The translations under genes were made by a program, and so were the position numbers. Below, one piece after another: positions 45,059-53,676 of a DNA stretch of 64,000 nucleotides (its first letter is position 1; each line of letters opens with the position of its first letter). Source of the stretch: JBEEJZ01 sp046046915 (lineage in GTDB: Bacteria; Pseudomonadota; Gammaproteobacteria; Burkholderiales; Burkholderiaceae_C); the NCBI GenBank assembly GCA_046046915.1, contig JBJOIT010000002.1, positions 66,451 through 130,450 of the forward strand, written 5' to 3'. Below the pieces are notes generated by a model. It saw nothing but the letters and a program-made list of their open reading frames with translations, did no database searches and was not told the DNA's origin.

Positions 45059-47062
45059 ATGCGTTGGACAAACACCCACAGTCTCTTTTTGATGGCGGTT
45101 TTGGCACAGGGGCCCGTACAGGCTCAGCAAAGTCAGCTGTCTGAAGCAGACTTCTTGAACGACGTGCCCATGGTGCTGTCCGTGTCACGCCTGTCCCAGC
45201 GCCTGGATGAAGCGCCGGGCGCGGTCACGGTGATCGACCGCGACATGATTCGCCAGAGTGGCGCACGCGATGTGGTCGAGTTGCTGCGCTGGGTGCCGGG
45301 CTTTCAGGTGAGCAGCTCCTTTGAAACCGATGCCCCTACGGCCTATTACCACGGCGCTTTCAATGAATACACCAGCCGTATGCAGTTGCTGATTGACGGG
45401 CGTACCGCTTATTCCACCTATCTGTCCGGCAGCATCGGTATGGGCCTGCTGTCGGTGGCCCTGGAAGACATTGAGCGAATCGAGGTTTTGCGCGGATCCA
45501 ATTCTGCGACCTATGGTGCCCGGGCCTTTTTGGGGGTGGTCAACATCATCACCCGGTCTCCCACTGAGGCTTATGGCTGGGCCGTGTCGGCCAAAGCAGG
45601 CCAGAACGGTGTGAATGACAAGCTCGCGCGTGTGGGCTGGGGCAACGATGCCGCGAGTTTTCGTTTGACGCTGGACGAGCGGGGGGACGATGGCCTGGCG
45701 GGCTCTAACGGACACAACCGTGTGCGCCGTGCTAATTTTCGGAGCGACTTCAACCTTTCAAACCAGGACGAGCTGCAGTTGCGTGCGGGTCAGGTTGATG
45801 TCTATGCCGGTTTGGGTCAGCCAGGTGCGCCTGGCGATTTGGAGCGTGATCACACGCTGACAAATAGTTACGCTCAAATCGATTGGCGGCGGAATTGGGG
45901 GGCGGATGAAGATTTGTTGGTCAGATGGTCGCACGCTCGTGAGTCCCTAGACGATGTCTACTTCTACCCCCTGCAAGCGACATATCCGACGCAATATGCC
46001 TTGCTAAAACAATTTCTATACCCCCAACTACAGCCGACTTTTCCATTGAGCTACAGTGGCTCGGCCTCCGACAGCAACCTGTCTGTTCAGTACACCCGAC
46101 GCTTGAACGATCAGGTTCGCACAGTTCTGGGTGCGGAACTCCGGCGTGAAGAGATTGAGTCAGTGGCCCTCTACAACACGAACCTGACGCAGACGACTGA
46201 CTTCAAACGTGTGTTCGGGAACGTGGAGTGGCGGCTCAGGCCGAATACGGTTCTGAATGTGGGCGCCATGGGAGAAAACAGCAGCATGACGGGAAGTACG
46301 TTCTCGCCCAGGGCGATGGTCAATTGGCACGCAGTCCCCGGGCATACTTTGCGGGTGGGCGGTACTCGGGCGTACCGTCCGCCCAGCATGTTTGAGAAAA
46401 ATGGCAATCTGGTGTTCCAGTCCGATGGGGCTGTTCTGCAACTGGGCACGGTGCCTTCGATCCATCTGGCGCCGGAGCGCATCACGTCCCGGGAGATAGG
46501 TTATCTGGCAGATTTTCCGGACGCCAAGGTCAATGTGGACCTACGGATCTTCCAGGAGGACGTCGCAGGGTTTGTCAGCCGCCTGGACGATGTTGCCTAT
46601 GCTGTACCGGCAACTGTCATGATTCGAAAAAAACCAAAAAAATCAATCAATGGTGTGGGAGTCGACATCCATGGTGCCGAATACCAGCTCAAGTGGCGCC
46701 CCTTGGAAGATACCCAACTTGCGCTGAATCAGGCCTACATCCAGATCGATTCATTGGAGACAAACTATGAGAAGGCCGCACCCCGACTCGCAACGTCCCT
46801 GATGTGGTTCCAGCGTCTGCCCGGCAATTTGAGCTTTTCTCTGATGCACCATGACGCCGGTGCGATGTCTCAGCCAAGGACGACGGGCTTTACTAGCTCG
46901 ATGACCCGCACGGACTTAAGACTGGCCAAAGGTCTGCAAATCGGCAAAAGCCGGGCAGAGCTTGCTTTGGTGGTGCAAAACCTCGGTAAGCCTTATGTCG
47001 ATTACCAGGAAAGTTTCAAATTCGAGCGCCGTGCCTTTGTGACCTTCCGGATTGAGAACTGA
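45059..47062 (+). CDS. TonB-dependent outer-membrane receptor
   Basis: A 667-residue receptor. It has a signal peptide (SLFLMAVLAQGPVQAQQ), a plug domain (PGAVTVIDRDMIRQSGARDV, LRWVPGFQVSSSFETDA, IERIEVLRGSNSATYGARAF, LGVVNIITRSP), then a barrel of alternating aromatic strands ending RRAFVTFRIEN. No obvious TonB box is seen. The start is ATG 45059; the frame extends upstream into the moaA leader without a signal peptide. The next two genes are a periplasmic ABC_sub_bind protein and a hybrid histidine kinase, suggesting uptake or sensing of one ligand. The ligand is unknown. Confidence 0.88.
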   Translation: MRWTNTHSLFLMAVLAQGPVQAQQSQLSEADFLNDVPMVLSVSRLSQRLDEAPGAVTVIDRDMIRQSGARDVVELLRWVPGFQVSSSFETDAPTAYYHGAFNEYTSRMQLLIDGRTAYSTYLSGSIGMGLLSVALEDIERIEVLRGSNSATYGARAFLGVVNIITRSPTEAYGWAVSAKAGQNGVNDKLARVGWGNDAASFRLTLDERGDDGLAGSNGHNRVRRANFRSDFNLSNQDELQLRAGQVDVYAGLGQPGAPGDLERDHTLTNSYAQIDWRRNWGADEDLLVRWSHARESLDDVYFYPLQATYPTQYALLKQFLYPQLQPTFPLSYSGSASDSNLSVQYTRRLNDQVRTVLGAELRREEIESVALYNTNLTQTTDFKRVFGNVEWRLRPNTVLNVGAMGENSSMTGSTFSPRAMVNWHAVPGHTLRVGGTRAYRPPSMFEKNGNLVFQSDGAVLQLGTVPSIHLAPERITSREIGYLADFPDAKVNVDLRIFQEDVAGFVSRLDDVAYAVPATVMIRKKPKKSINGVGVDIHGAEYQLKWRPLEDTQLALNQAYIQIDSLETNYEKAAPRLATSLMWFQRLPGNLSFSLMHHDAGAMSQPRTTGFTSSMTRTDLRLAKGLQIGKSRAELALVVQNLGKPYVDYQESFKFERRAFVTFRIEN

Positions 47063-47094
47063 TCGAGCTGCAGCAGTTCTGACGAGCAATAGCC

Positions 47095-48018
47095 TTGTTG
47101 CGCCTCGTTTTACTTGCCGTTTGGATAGCCCTGGCTTCAGGTTTGAGCCAGGCGGCCAACATCGTGCTGGTGAGCAGCGATGGCACGGCCAGCTATGCCG
47201 ACGTGGCGAGGGCTGTGCGTGCAGAGTTGGAACGCTCAGGCGTACCGGCGCAGGAGATTGAGGACTACAAACTCAGCGACTTGCCTCCAGAGGGAAGCGT
47301 GACACCGCGCCTTTTTATTGCACTAGGCAGCCGGGCTGCGGCGGCTCTGGCAGAGCGGGACGACCGCATTCCTCTGCTGTGCGCCGTGGTCCCCAAAGCA
47401 GTGATGGAGCGCCTGGTGGCGTCCAACGTCAGCAAGAGTGGCGGTCTTTTTGGCGTTGCTCTGGATCAACCCACTGGGCGGCAGCTGGACCTGATCCGGT
47501 TTGCGTTGCCCAAGGCCCGGCGTTTGGGCGTGATGTGGAGTGCGGATTCGAGGTCTACGACGGCGGAATTGCTGAGTGCGCTACCAGTGCGTGACCTGCG
47601 GGCGGTCAGCCCCTACGTCGAACCCGGTGATCAGATCTTGCCTGCGCTCAAAAAGGTGCTGACTGAGGCAGACGTGTTGCTGGCCTTGCCCGACCCTAAC
47701 ATTTTCAATCGCAACAGCGTACAAAACATACTGCTCAGCACGTTTCGGGCAAATGTGCCTGTGATTGGTTTTTCAGCATCGTATGTACGCGCAGGTGCAG
47801 TGCTGGGTTTGTATGCCACACCCGATCAAATAGGCCGTCATACAGCGTCTTTGGCGCGGTCCTTGTTGGCTGGCCGCATGCCCGCAACGGCCGTACAGGC
47901 TCCCAAGGAATTTGTGGTGGATGTGAATGAACAGGTCATGCGGTCACTAGGTTTGAGCCTGAATGCAGCGGATCTAAACCAGATTTTGCTGCGCAGGGAG
48001 GGGCGCCTTGAAAAGTAA
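47095..48018 (+). CDS. Periplasmic ABC_sub_bind-family protein (COG2984-like)
   Basis: A 307-residue exported protein. The start is a TTG at 47095 or 47098, followed by a signal peptide (RLVLLAVWIALASGLSQA). The mature part has the periplasmic-binding type I fold of the ABC_sub_bind family: NIVLVSSDGTASYADVARAV, RLFIALGSRAAAALAE, GVALDQPTGRQLDLIRFALP, VPVIGFSASYVRAGAVLGLY and VNEQVMRSLGLSL near the end. No permease or ATPase is near. Its last 11 bases overlap the kinase start, so it may act as the kinase's ligand sensor rather than a transport component (inference). Confidence 0.82.
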   Translation: MLRLVLLAVWIALASGLSQAANIVLVSSDGTASYADVARAVRAELERSGVPAQEIEDYKLSDLPPEGSVTPRLFIALGSRAAAALAERDDRIPLLCAVVPKAVMERLVASNVSKSGGLFGVALDQPTGRQLDLIRFALPKARRLGVMWSADSRSTTAELLSALPVRDLRAVSPYVEPGDQILPALKKVLTEADVLLALPDPNIFNRNSVQNILLSTFRANVPVIGFSASYVRAGAVLGLYATPDQIGRHTASLARSLLAGRMPATAVQAPKEFVVDVNEQVMRSLGLSLNAADLNQILLRREGRLEK

Positions 48019-49984
48019 AGACATACGGTTTCGAATATTGGTGGCGGCGTTGTTGCCACTTGCGCTGATGGCCGTCGTGCTGTCTGTGTTGTTCGTAGTG
48101 ACGCGTCTGGGGGATGTGCAGCAGGCGCATGTGCAGCAAGCTCGCACGCTCGCCCGTCAGGCCGCCTCTGCCAGTGAATACGGCCTTTTCTCGGGCAACA
48201 CGGAGAGTTTGAGCAATGTCATGGCCGGGGTGCTGCGTGAACCAGGTGTAGTGGCCGTGTCTGTATTGGATGCAGGCGGTCGCACTGTGGTCAATTCCGG
48301 CAAGCTTGCGGCCCAGTTGCCCGCCATTCAGGATCAAGAAACCTGGTTGACAGCAGAAGATGGCAAGAGCGACATCCTTACCCAACCTGTCATGCCCTCA
48401 ACACTTGTGCTCCACGAGGAGTTTGAGCAGGGTATGGCACAGGTGAAGCCACAGCCTCTGGGGCAAGTGGTTTTGATGGTGTCGCGCGCTGCCGTGCTCA
48501 GTCGTCAGCACGATATTGTCCTAGCCGGCCTCCTCACTGCCATGGCAGCCCTGGCATTGGGTGGTTTTCTGTCACTGCGGCTAAGCCGTAGTGTCACTCG
48601 ACCTGTGATGCAGGTTTCCCATATGGTCGAGCGCATTGGGCGGGGCGATTTGCAGTTGCGACTGGATACATCGCAAGGCGATGTCCTTCACGACCTGAAG
48701 TCCGGCCTCAATCACATGGCTGATCGATTGGCCAGGGTGCGCTCGGAGCTGGAGCGACAGGTGATGGAAGCCACGGCGGAATTGAACGCCAGAGTTCAGG
48801 ATGCCGAAGCTGCAGGCCAGGACAAGACACGTTTTCTCGCGGCAGCGAGCCACGACTTGCGCCAGCCTACCCACGCACTGGGTTTGTTTGTGGCCCGGTT
48901 GTCCCAGTTACCCCTGAGCCCGGAGGCAACAAGTCTGGTGAACTACCTGGACGCGTCTGTGTTGGCCATGCAGAACCTGCTGGATGGTTTGATGGATGTC
49001 TCCAGGCTGGAATCGGGCACGGTGCGGGTGAACGAACATACCTTTGCCTTGGAGTCTGTTCTGCAAGCGCTGCGCGATGCACTGGCATCTGACGCCCGCG
49101 AAAAGGGCCTGCGCCTGCGCATCAGGCCCAGTCCGCTGTGGGTGCGCAGCGATGAGGTGCTGCTCAAGCGGATCTTGTTCAACCTGGTGGGCAATGCCTT
49201 GAGGTACACCCCGAAGGGCACTGTGCTGGTCGCAGCGCGTTTGCGTGACAAGGGCAAAACGGTACGGCTGGAGGTGCGCGATAGCGGGGTGGGCATCGCC
49301 GAAGAACACCACGCCCTGATTTTTCGTGAGTTTTACCAAGTAGGTAACGCGGAACGTGATCGGGCCAAGGGCCTGGGACTGGGTCTCAATATTGTGGATA
49401 GAACCTCGCGCCTGCTGGGTCACGAACTGAGCTTCAGATCCAGTCCTGGCCGGGGGAGCTGCTTCGTGCTGGATGTGCCCCTTGCCGACCCACCGGCACC
49501 CATCCAATCGTTGAGCGTAGGCTCAGACCTGTTGCTAGCGTTAACCCCGGGCAACCTCGAGGGTTTGACCGTGCTGGTGGTGGAGGACGATGATCTTTCG
49601 CGTGCTGGCCTGGTGGGTTTGCTCAGGTCTTGGGGGTGCGAGGTGTTGGAGGCCCGAAGTCAGTCTCTGGCCGTGGAACAGTTTCGTCTTCTTGGGTCGA
49701 ATGTGGACGTGGTCTTGAGTGACTTCCGTCTGCCGGGCGGGGGCGATGGCCTGGCGATGGTTGGGCAATTACGTGGCCTTGCGCAGCGTAGTTTGCCTGT
49801 TGCACTGATGAGTGGAGACACGGCACCGCTATTGATGCAACAGGCGCGGCTTGCGGGTGTCCCCTTGTTGCACAAACCGGTGCGTCCGGCAAAACTGCGT
49901 AGCCTCTTGCGGCACCTCAGCTCGACGGCTTGGGATGCTTCCGTGCCCGCTGAGCACGATCAAGTCAAGCCTGAGGATGTATAG
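48008..49984 (+). CDS. Hybrid sensor histidine kinase (HAMP-HisKA-HATPase-REC)
   Basis: A 658-residue kinase. TM1 lies at about residues 8-30, a periplasmic sensor at about 31-168, TM2 at about 170-192 (IVLAGLLTAMAALALGGFLS), then HAMP and a coiled coil. The HisKA H-box is FLAAASHDLRQPTHALGLFV, the N-box LVGNALRYTPKG, G-boxes DSGVGI and GLGLGL, and a C-terminal receiver carries DDD, SDFRLPGGG and HKPVRP. The start is TTG 48008 with a strong GGGAGGGG ribosome site inside the previous gene. Its 3' end overlaps by 25 bases the convergent response regulator, its likely partner. Confidence 0.92.
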   Translation: MKSKDIRFRILVAALLPLALMAVVLSVLFVVTRLGDVQQAHVQQARTLARQAASASEYGLFSGNTESLSNVMAGVLREPGVVAVSVLDAGGRTVVNSGKLAAQLPAIQDQETWLTAEDGKSDILTQPVMPSTLVLHEEFEQGMAQVKPQPLGQVVLMVSRAAVLSRQHDIVLAGLLTAMAALALGGFLSLRLSRSVTRPVMQVSHMVERIGRGDLQLRLDTSQGDVLHDLKSGLNHMADRLARVRSELERQVMEATAELNARVQDAEAAGQDKTRFLAAASHDLRQPTHALGLFVARLSQLPLSPEATSLVNYLDASVLAMQNLLDGLMDVSRLESGTVRVNEHTFALESVLQALRDALASDAREKGLRLRIRPSPLWVRSDEVLLKRILFNLVGNALRYTPKGTVLVAARLRDKGKTVRLEVRDSGVGIAEEHHALIFREFYQVGNAERDRAKGLGLGLNIVDRTSRLLGHELSFRSSPGRGSCFVLDVPLADPPAPIQSLSVGSDLLLALTPGNLEGLTVLVVEDDDLSRAGLVGLLRSWGCEVLEARSQSLAVEQFRLLGSNVDVVLSDFRLPGGGDGLAMVGQLRGLAQRSLPVALMSGDTAPLLMQQARLAGVPLLHKPVRPAKLRSLLRHLSSTAWDASVPAEHDQVKPEDV

Positions 49985-50604
49985 CCCACTCGGGTGGCGG
50001 CAGCGACCGCTTGTGTTCTGTTTTGAGCGTCAAAGGCCCGCAGCAAGTTGCTGACATGGTTTTTGACGGTTTCTTCCGACATGCCCAACCTGCGGCTGAT
50101 GTCCTTGTTGGAACGGCCTTCCATCAGCTCTAACAGGACGTCCTCTTGGCGCGGAGTCAGATTGGGGCCATCCTCGCGCCTGCGAGCAGGTAAGACTTCA
50201 GGCGTGGGGGCGTGGGTCAATTCCGGGGGGACATAAATGCTCCCGTCCAGCACCAGTCGCAATGCCGTCAGCAATTCATCGCTCAAACCTGATTTGGTGA
50301 TGAACCCGGCGGCACCCTTGTCTAGCACCTCGCGCATGAGTTGCCGGTCTGCTGAGCCCGAAAGCATCAGGACTGGCAATTCGGGATGCTGGCGACCCAG
50401 GCGATCCAGCACCGCGAACCCATTCATGTCGGGCAGGTGAAAGTCAAGCATGACCAAATCGATGTCAGGGTGCTCATCTGCCATGGCAAATGCCGCGGCG
50501 CCATTGCCGGCGCCCAGCACCTGAACCTCGTCATCCAGGCCCTTGAGCACATGGCGTAAGCCCTCTCGTACCAGGGCGTGGTCGTCAACGGTCAGAATCT
50601 TCAT
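49960..50604 (-). CDS. LuxR-family two-component response regulator (NarL/FixJ type)
   Basis: A 214-residue regulator. The receiver has acidic pocket TVDDHALVREGLRHVL, phosphoacceptor Asp in LVMLDFHLPDMNGFAVL, switch LMLSGS and Lys in AAGFITKSG. The LuxR HTH reads LTPRQEDVLLELMEGRSNKD and MSEETVKNHVSNLLRAF. ATG 50604 is chosen, matching the receiver start; the frame extends 14 codons upstream. It is convergent with the hybrid kinase, a common pairing of HDLRQP-type kinases with NarL-type regulators. Confidence 0.92.
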   Translation of the reverse strand: MKILTVDDHALVREGLRHVLKGLDDEVQVLGAGNGAAAFAMADEHPDIDLVMLDFHLPDMNGFAVLDRLGRQHPELPVLMLSGSADRQLMREVLDKGAAGFITKSGLSDELLTALRLVLDGSIYVPPELTHAPTPEVLPARRREDGPNLTPRQEDVLLELMEGRSNKDISRRLGMSEETVKNHVSNLLRAFDAQNRTQAVAAATRVGYTSSGLT

Positions 50605-50629
50605 GGAAATGGATTGGGGCCAAGCGAAA

Positions 50630-50665
50630 GGGCCGCCACAGCGCATTTTGCGTCCGTGGCGGCCC
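50630..50665 (-). terminator. Long hairpin downstream of hppA
   Basis: A ten-pair GC stem (GGGCCGCCAC/GTGGCGGCCC) with an inner extension around GCGCA/TGCGT. Read on the minus strand it follows the hppA stop by about 36 bases and is followed by TTTCGCTT, a modest U-tract. It separates hppA from the response-regulator gene on the same strand. Confidence 0.65.
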
Positions 50666-50670
50666 TAAAC

Positions 50671-50693
50671 GCGAGTTAAGCCTCGCTTTTTTT
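50671..50693 (+). terminator. Plus-strand intrinsic terminator facing hppA
   Basis: GCGAG-TTAAGC-CTCGC followed by seven T residues. In the plus direction it would stop transcripts entering the hppA 3' end, for example read-through from the kinase operon antisense to the response regulator. Confidence 0.6.
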
Positions 50694-50701
50694 ATCGGGG
50701 C

Positions 50702-52765
50702 TCAAGCGCCGTGGAGTTTCATCATCAGGGGCACGATCAGGAGCGCCACGATATTGATGATTTTGATCAGTGGATTGACAGCCGGCCCGGCCGTGTCTTT
50801 GTAGGGGTCGCCAACGGTGTCGCCAGTGACCGCCGCCTTGTGCGTCTCACTACCCTTGCCACCGTGATGGCCATCTTCAATGTATTTCTTGGCGTTGTCC
50901 CATGCCCCGCCGCCGGTACACATTGAAATGGCCACGAACAAGCCTGTGACGATGGTGCCCATCAGCAGGCCGCCCAAAGCCGCCGGACCCAGCAGCAGGC
51001 CCACCAGTATGGGAGCCGCCACGGGTAAGAGGCTGGGGATCATCATTTCCTTGATGGCCGCTGAGGTCAGCATATCGACAGCGGTGTCGTACTCGGGCTT
51101 ACCGGTGCCCTCCATGATGCCTTTGATGTCGCGGAACTGCCGGCGAACCTCTACCACCACGCTGCCAGCGGCCCGGCCAACCGCTTCCATGGCCATGGCG
51201 CCAAACAGATAGGGGATCAAACCACCGATGAACAGGCCGATGATGACCATGGGGTCGCTTAGGTCAAACTTGATGGCGCTGCCATAGGCTTCGAGCTTGT
51301 GGGTGTAGTCGGCAAACAACACCAATGCAGCCAGGCCAGCAGAGCCAATCGCATAGCCCTTGGTCACTGCCTTGGTGGTGTTGCCCACTGCGTCCAGCGG
51401 GTCGGTGACATCGCGCACGCTGGCCGGCATTTCAGACATTTCGGCAATGCCGCCCGCGTTATCGGTGATGGGGCCATAGGCATCCAGCGCCACCACAATG
51501 CCTGCCATGCTCAGCATTGACGTAGCAGCAATCGCGATCCCGTACAGGCCGCCCATGGCAAAAGCTGTCCAGATGGCCAGGCAGACAAAAATCACTGGCC
51601 AGGCGGTGGAGCGCATTGAAACCCCCAAGCCAGCGATGATGTTGGTGCCATGGCCCGTGGTGGAGGCCTGTGCGATGTGTTGCACGGGAGCGTATTGGGT
51701 GCCTGTGTAGTACTCGGTGATCCACACCAATGCCGCTGTCAGGATCAGACCCACCGCGCAGGCGCCAAACAGGCTCATGGCACCTATGACACGACCGTCG
51801 GCCAAGGTGATGGCCGCTGGAAACAAACTCTGGGTGACAAAGTAAAAGGCAATCAGCGATAAGCCACCAGCCACCGCCAAGCCCTTGTAAAGAGCGGGCA
51901 TGACGTTTTTCATGCCGGGTGTCGCCTTGACAAAGAAGCAGCCGATGATGCTGGCCACAATCGACACGGCACCCAATGCCAGGGGATACACCACGGTGCT
52001 AGCCCCGCCACCACTCGCCATCAGTGCGCCCAGCACCATGGTGGCAATCAGTGTGACGGCATAGGTTTCGAAAAGGTCGGCGGCCATGCCGGCGCAGTCG
52101 CCCACGTTGTCGCCCACGTTGTCGGCAATCACTGCCGGGTTGCGGGGGTCATCTTCAGGGATACCTGCCTCCACCTTGCCTACCAGGTCGGCGCCCACGT
52201 CCGCGCCCTTGGTGAAGATGCCGCCACCCAGGCGGGCAAAGATCGAAATCAGCGAGGAGCCAAAGGCAAATCCGATCAGCGGGTTGAGTTGCTGCGCTGT
52301 TGCGGTGCCGCCAGTGACCAGATAGGCGTAAAAGCCGCTGACACCCAGCAGCCCCAGGCCAACCACGAGCATGCCTGTCGTGGCACCACCACGAAATGCC
52401 ACGTCCAGCGCGGGGCCGAAGCCTTTGGTGGCTGCTAGCGCCGTTCGCACGTTGGCCCTTACGGACACGTTCATGCCGATGAAGCCGCAGGCACCGGAAA
52501 GCACGGCGCCCACCACAAAGCCGATAGCCGACTGCACATCGAGAAACAAAGCGATCAGTACGGCCAAGACTGCGCCCACCACCGCGATGGTTTTGTATTG
52601 CCGGGAGAGGTAGGCGGCAGCACCAGTTTGGATGGCCGCCGCAATTTCCTGCATACGGGCGTTACCCGCGTCCTGAGAAAGAATCCAGCTGCGAGCCCAA
52701 AAGCCGTAAATGACGGCGATGCAACCGCAGACAAACGCCAGATACAGCGCTGATTGACCTGTCAT
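50702..52765 (-). CDS. hppA: Membrane-bound proton-translocating pyrophosphatase, K+-independent type
   Basis: A 687-residue polytopic enzyme. The PPi-site motifs are GGGIFTKGADVGADLVGKVE and DPRNPAVIADNVGDNVGDCA, with later NTTKAVTKGYAIGSA, TDNAGGIAEMSE and GDTVGDPYKDTAGPAVNP. The Lys in GNTTKAVTKG, where K+-dependent enzymes carry Ala, marks the K+-independent subclass. It couples PPi hydrolysis to proton export. ATG 52765 follows a GAGGAGA ribosome site. It is divergent from the soluble pyrophosphatase gene. Confidence 0.95.
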   Translation of the reverse strand: MTGQSALYLAFVCGCIAVIYGFWARSWILSQDAGNARMQEIAAAIQTGAAAYLSRQYKTIAVVGAVLAVLIALFLDVQSAIGFVVGAVLSGACGFIGMNVSVRANVRTALAATKGFGPALDVAFRGGATTGMLVVGLGLLGVSGFYAYLVTGGTATAQQLNPLIGFAFGSSLISIFARLGGGIFTKGADVGADLVGKVEAGIPEDDPRNPAVIADNVGDNVGDCAGMAADLFETYAVTLIATMVLGALMASGGGASTVVYPLALGAVSIVASIIGCFFVKATPGMKNVMPALYKGLAVAGGLSLIAFYFVTQSLFPAAITLADGRVIGAMSLFGACAVGLILTAALVWITEYYTGTQYAPVQHIAQASTTGHGTNIIAGLGVSMRSTAWPVIFVCLAIWTAFAMGGLYGIAIAATSMLSMAGIVVALDAYGPITDNAGGIAEMSEMPASVRDVTDPLDAVGNTTKAVTKGYAIGSAGLAALVLFADYTHKLEAYGSAIKFDLSDPMVIIGLFIGGLIPYLFGAMAMEAVGRAAGSVVVEVRRQFRDIKGIMEGTGKPEYDTAVDMLTSAAIKEMMIPSLLPVAAPILVGLLLGPAALGGLLMGTIVTGLFVAISMCTGGGAWDNAKKYIEDGHHGGKGSETHKAAVTGDTVGDPYKDTAGPAVNPLIKIINIVALLIVPLMMKLHGA

Positions 52766-53020
52766 GTCTTTGTCTCCTCGTGTTGTACAGAACTGGGGCA
52801 CAACGCTAGCGAGGGCCCCGCTGCGTTGCTTCCTCGTTCGATACATTCAGAAACGATTGGCCAACGGCCGCACTGTAACGTCAAAAACGTGACCGGCCCA
52901 GGATTTTGCGCAAGTCGAAAGGGTTGCGTCAGTAAAATCAAGCGTAATCTGGGGCAGACTTTTGGGCCCCGGACGTACCTGTGCCCAACGGTACCCCTCG
53001 ATTTCAAACGGAGCTCACCC

Positions 53021-53557
53021 ATGTCCCTGGACAAAGTCAACGCTGGCAAAAAAGTGCCGGACGAATTCAATGTGGTCATCGAAATCCCGATGAACGCTGA
53101 CCCGATCAAGTACGAAGTCGATAAGGAATCGGGCGCGATTTTTGTGGATCGTTTCATGACCACCGCCATGCACTACCCCACCAACTATGGCTACGTGCCC
53201 AAGACCCTGAGTGGCGATGGCGACCCGGTGGACGTGCTGGTTATCACGCCTTATGCATTGATTCCTGGTGTTGTGGTTCCTTGCCGCCCCATTGGCATTT
53301 TGATGATGGAAGACGAGGCTGGCGTTGATGGCAAGGTGCTGGCGGTACCCACCGACAAAATTTTGCCGATCTACACCCACTGGCAAAAAGTGGAAGACGT
53401 GAACCCGATGCGCCTGAAGGCCATCAGCCACTTCTTCGAGCACTACAAAGACCTGGAAAAAGGCAAATGGGTCAAGATCTTGGGCTGGGAAGGCCTGGAC
53501 GCCGCCAAGAAAGAAATCCTGGACGGCATCGCCAATTACGAAAAAGCCAACGCCTGA
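53021..53557 (+). CDS. ppa: Inorganic pyrophosphatase (soluble, family I)
   Basis: A 178-residue family I pyrophosphatase. It has IPMNADPIKYEVDKESGAIF, HYPTNYGYVPKTLSGDGDPV and DVLVITP, holding the Asp metal ligands (DGDPVDVL), then DEAGVDGKVLAVP and HFFEHYKDLEKGKWVKI. It hydrolyses PPi to phosphate, with Mg2+. ATG 53021 is the family start; the frame extends upstream through the intergenic region. It is divergent from hppA with a 255-base gap holding both promoters. Confidence 0.95.
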   Translation: MSLDKVNAGKKVPDEFNVVIEIPMNADPIKYEVDKESGAIFVDRFMTTAMHYPTNYGYVPKTLSGDGDPVDVLVITPYALIPGVVVPCRPIGILMMEDEAGVDGKVLAVPTDKILPIYTHWQKVEDVNPMRLKAISHFFEHYKDLEKGKWVKILGWEGLDAAKKEILDGIANYEKANA

Positions 53558-53572
53558 TTAGCGTTAGGCCAT

Positions 53573-53614
53573 AAAAAAGAGCCTCTGACCTGTACCGGTC
53601 ATAGGCTCTTTTTG
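53573..53614. terminator. Bidirectional intrinsic terminator between ppa and rpoD
   Basis: AAAAAAGAGCCT...GACC loop GGTC...AGGCTCTTTTT: a stem of some 15 pairs with a T-run on each strand. It serves ppa (plus) and rpoD (minus), which converge here. Confidence 0.88.
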
Positions 53615-53676
53615 TTTGTCGGATCACTGAAGTGCAGTCCTCAACCGGGGGGCAGTGCCCCCAGCAGTGCGCTATG

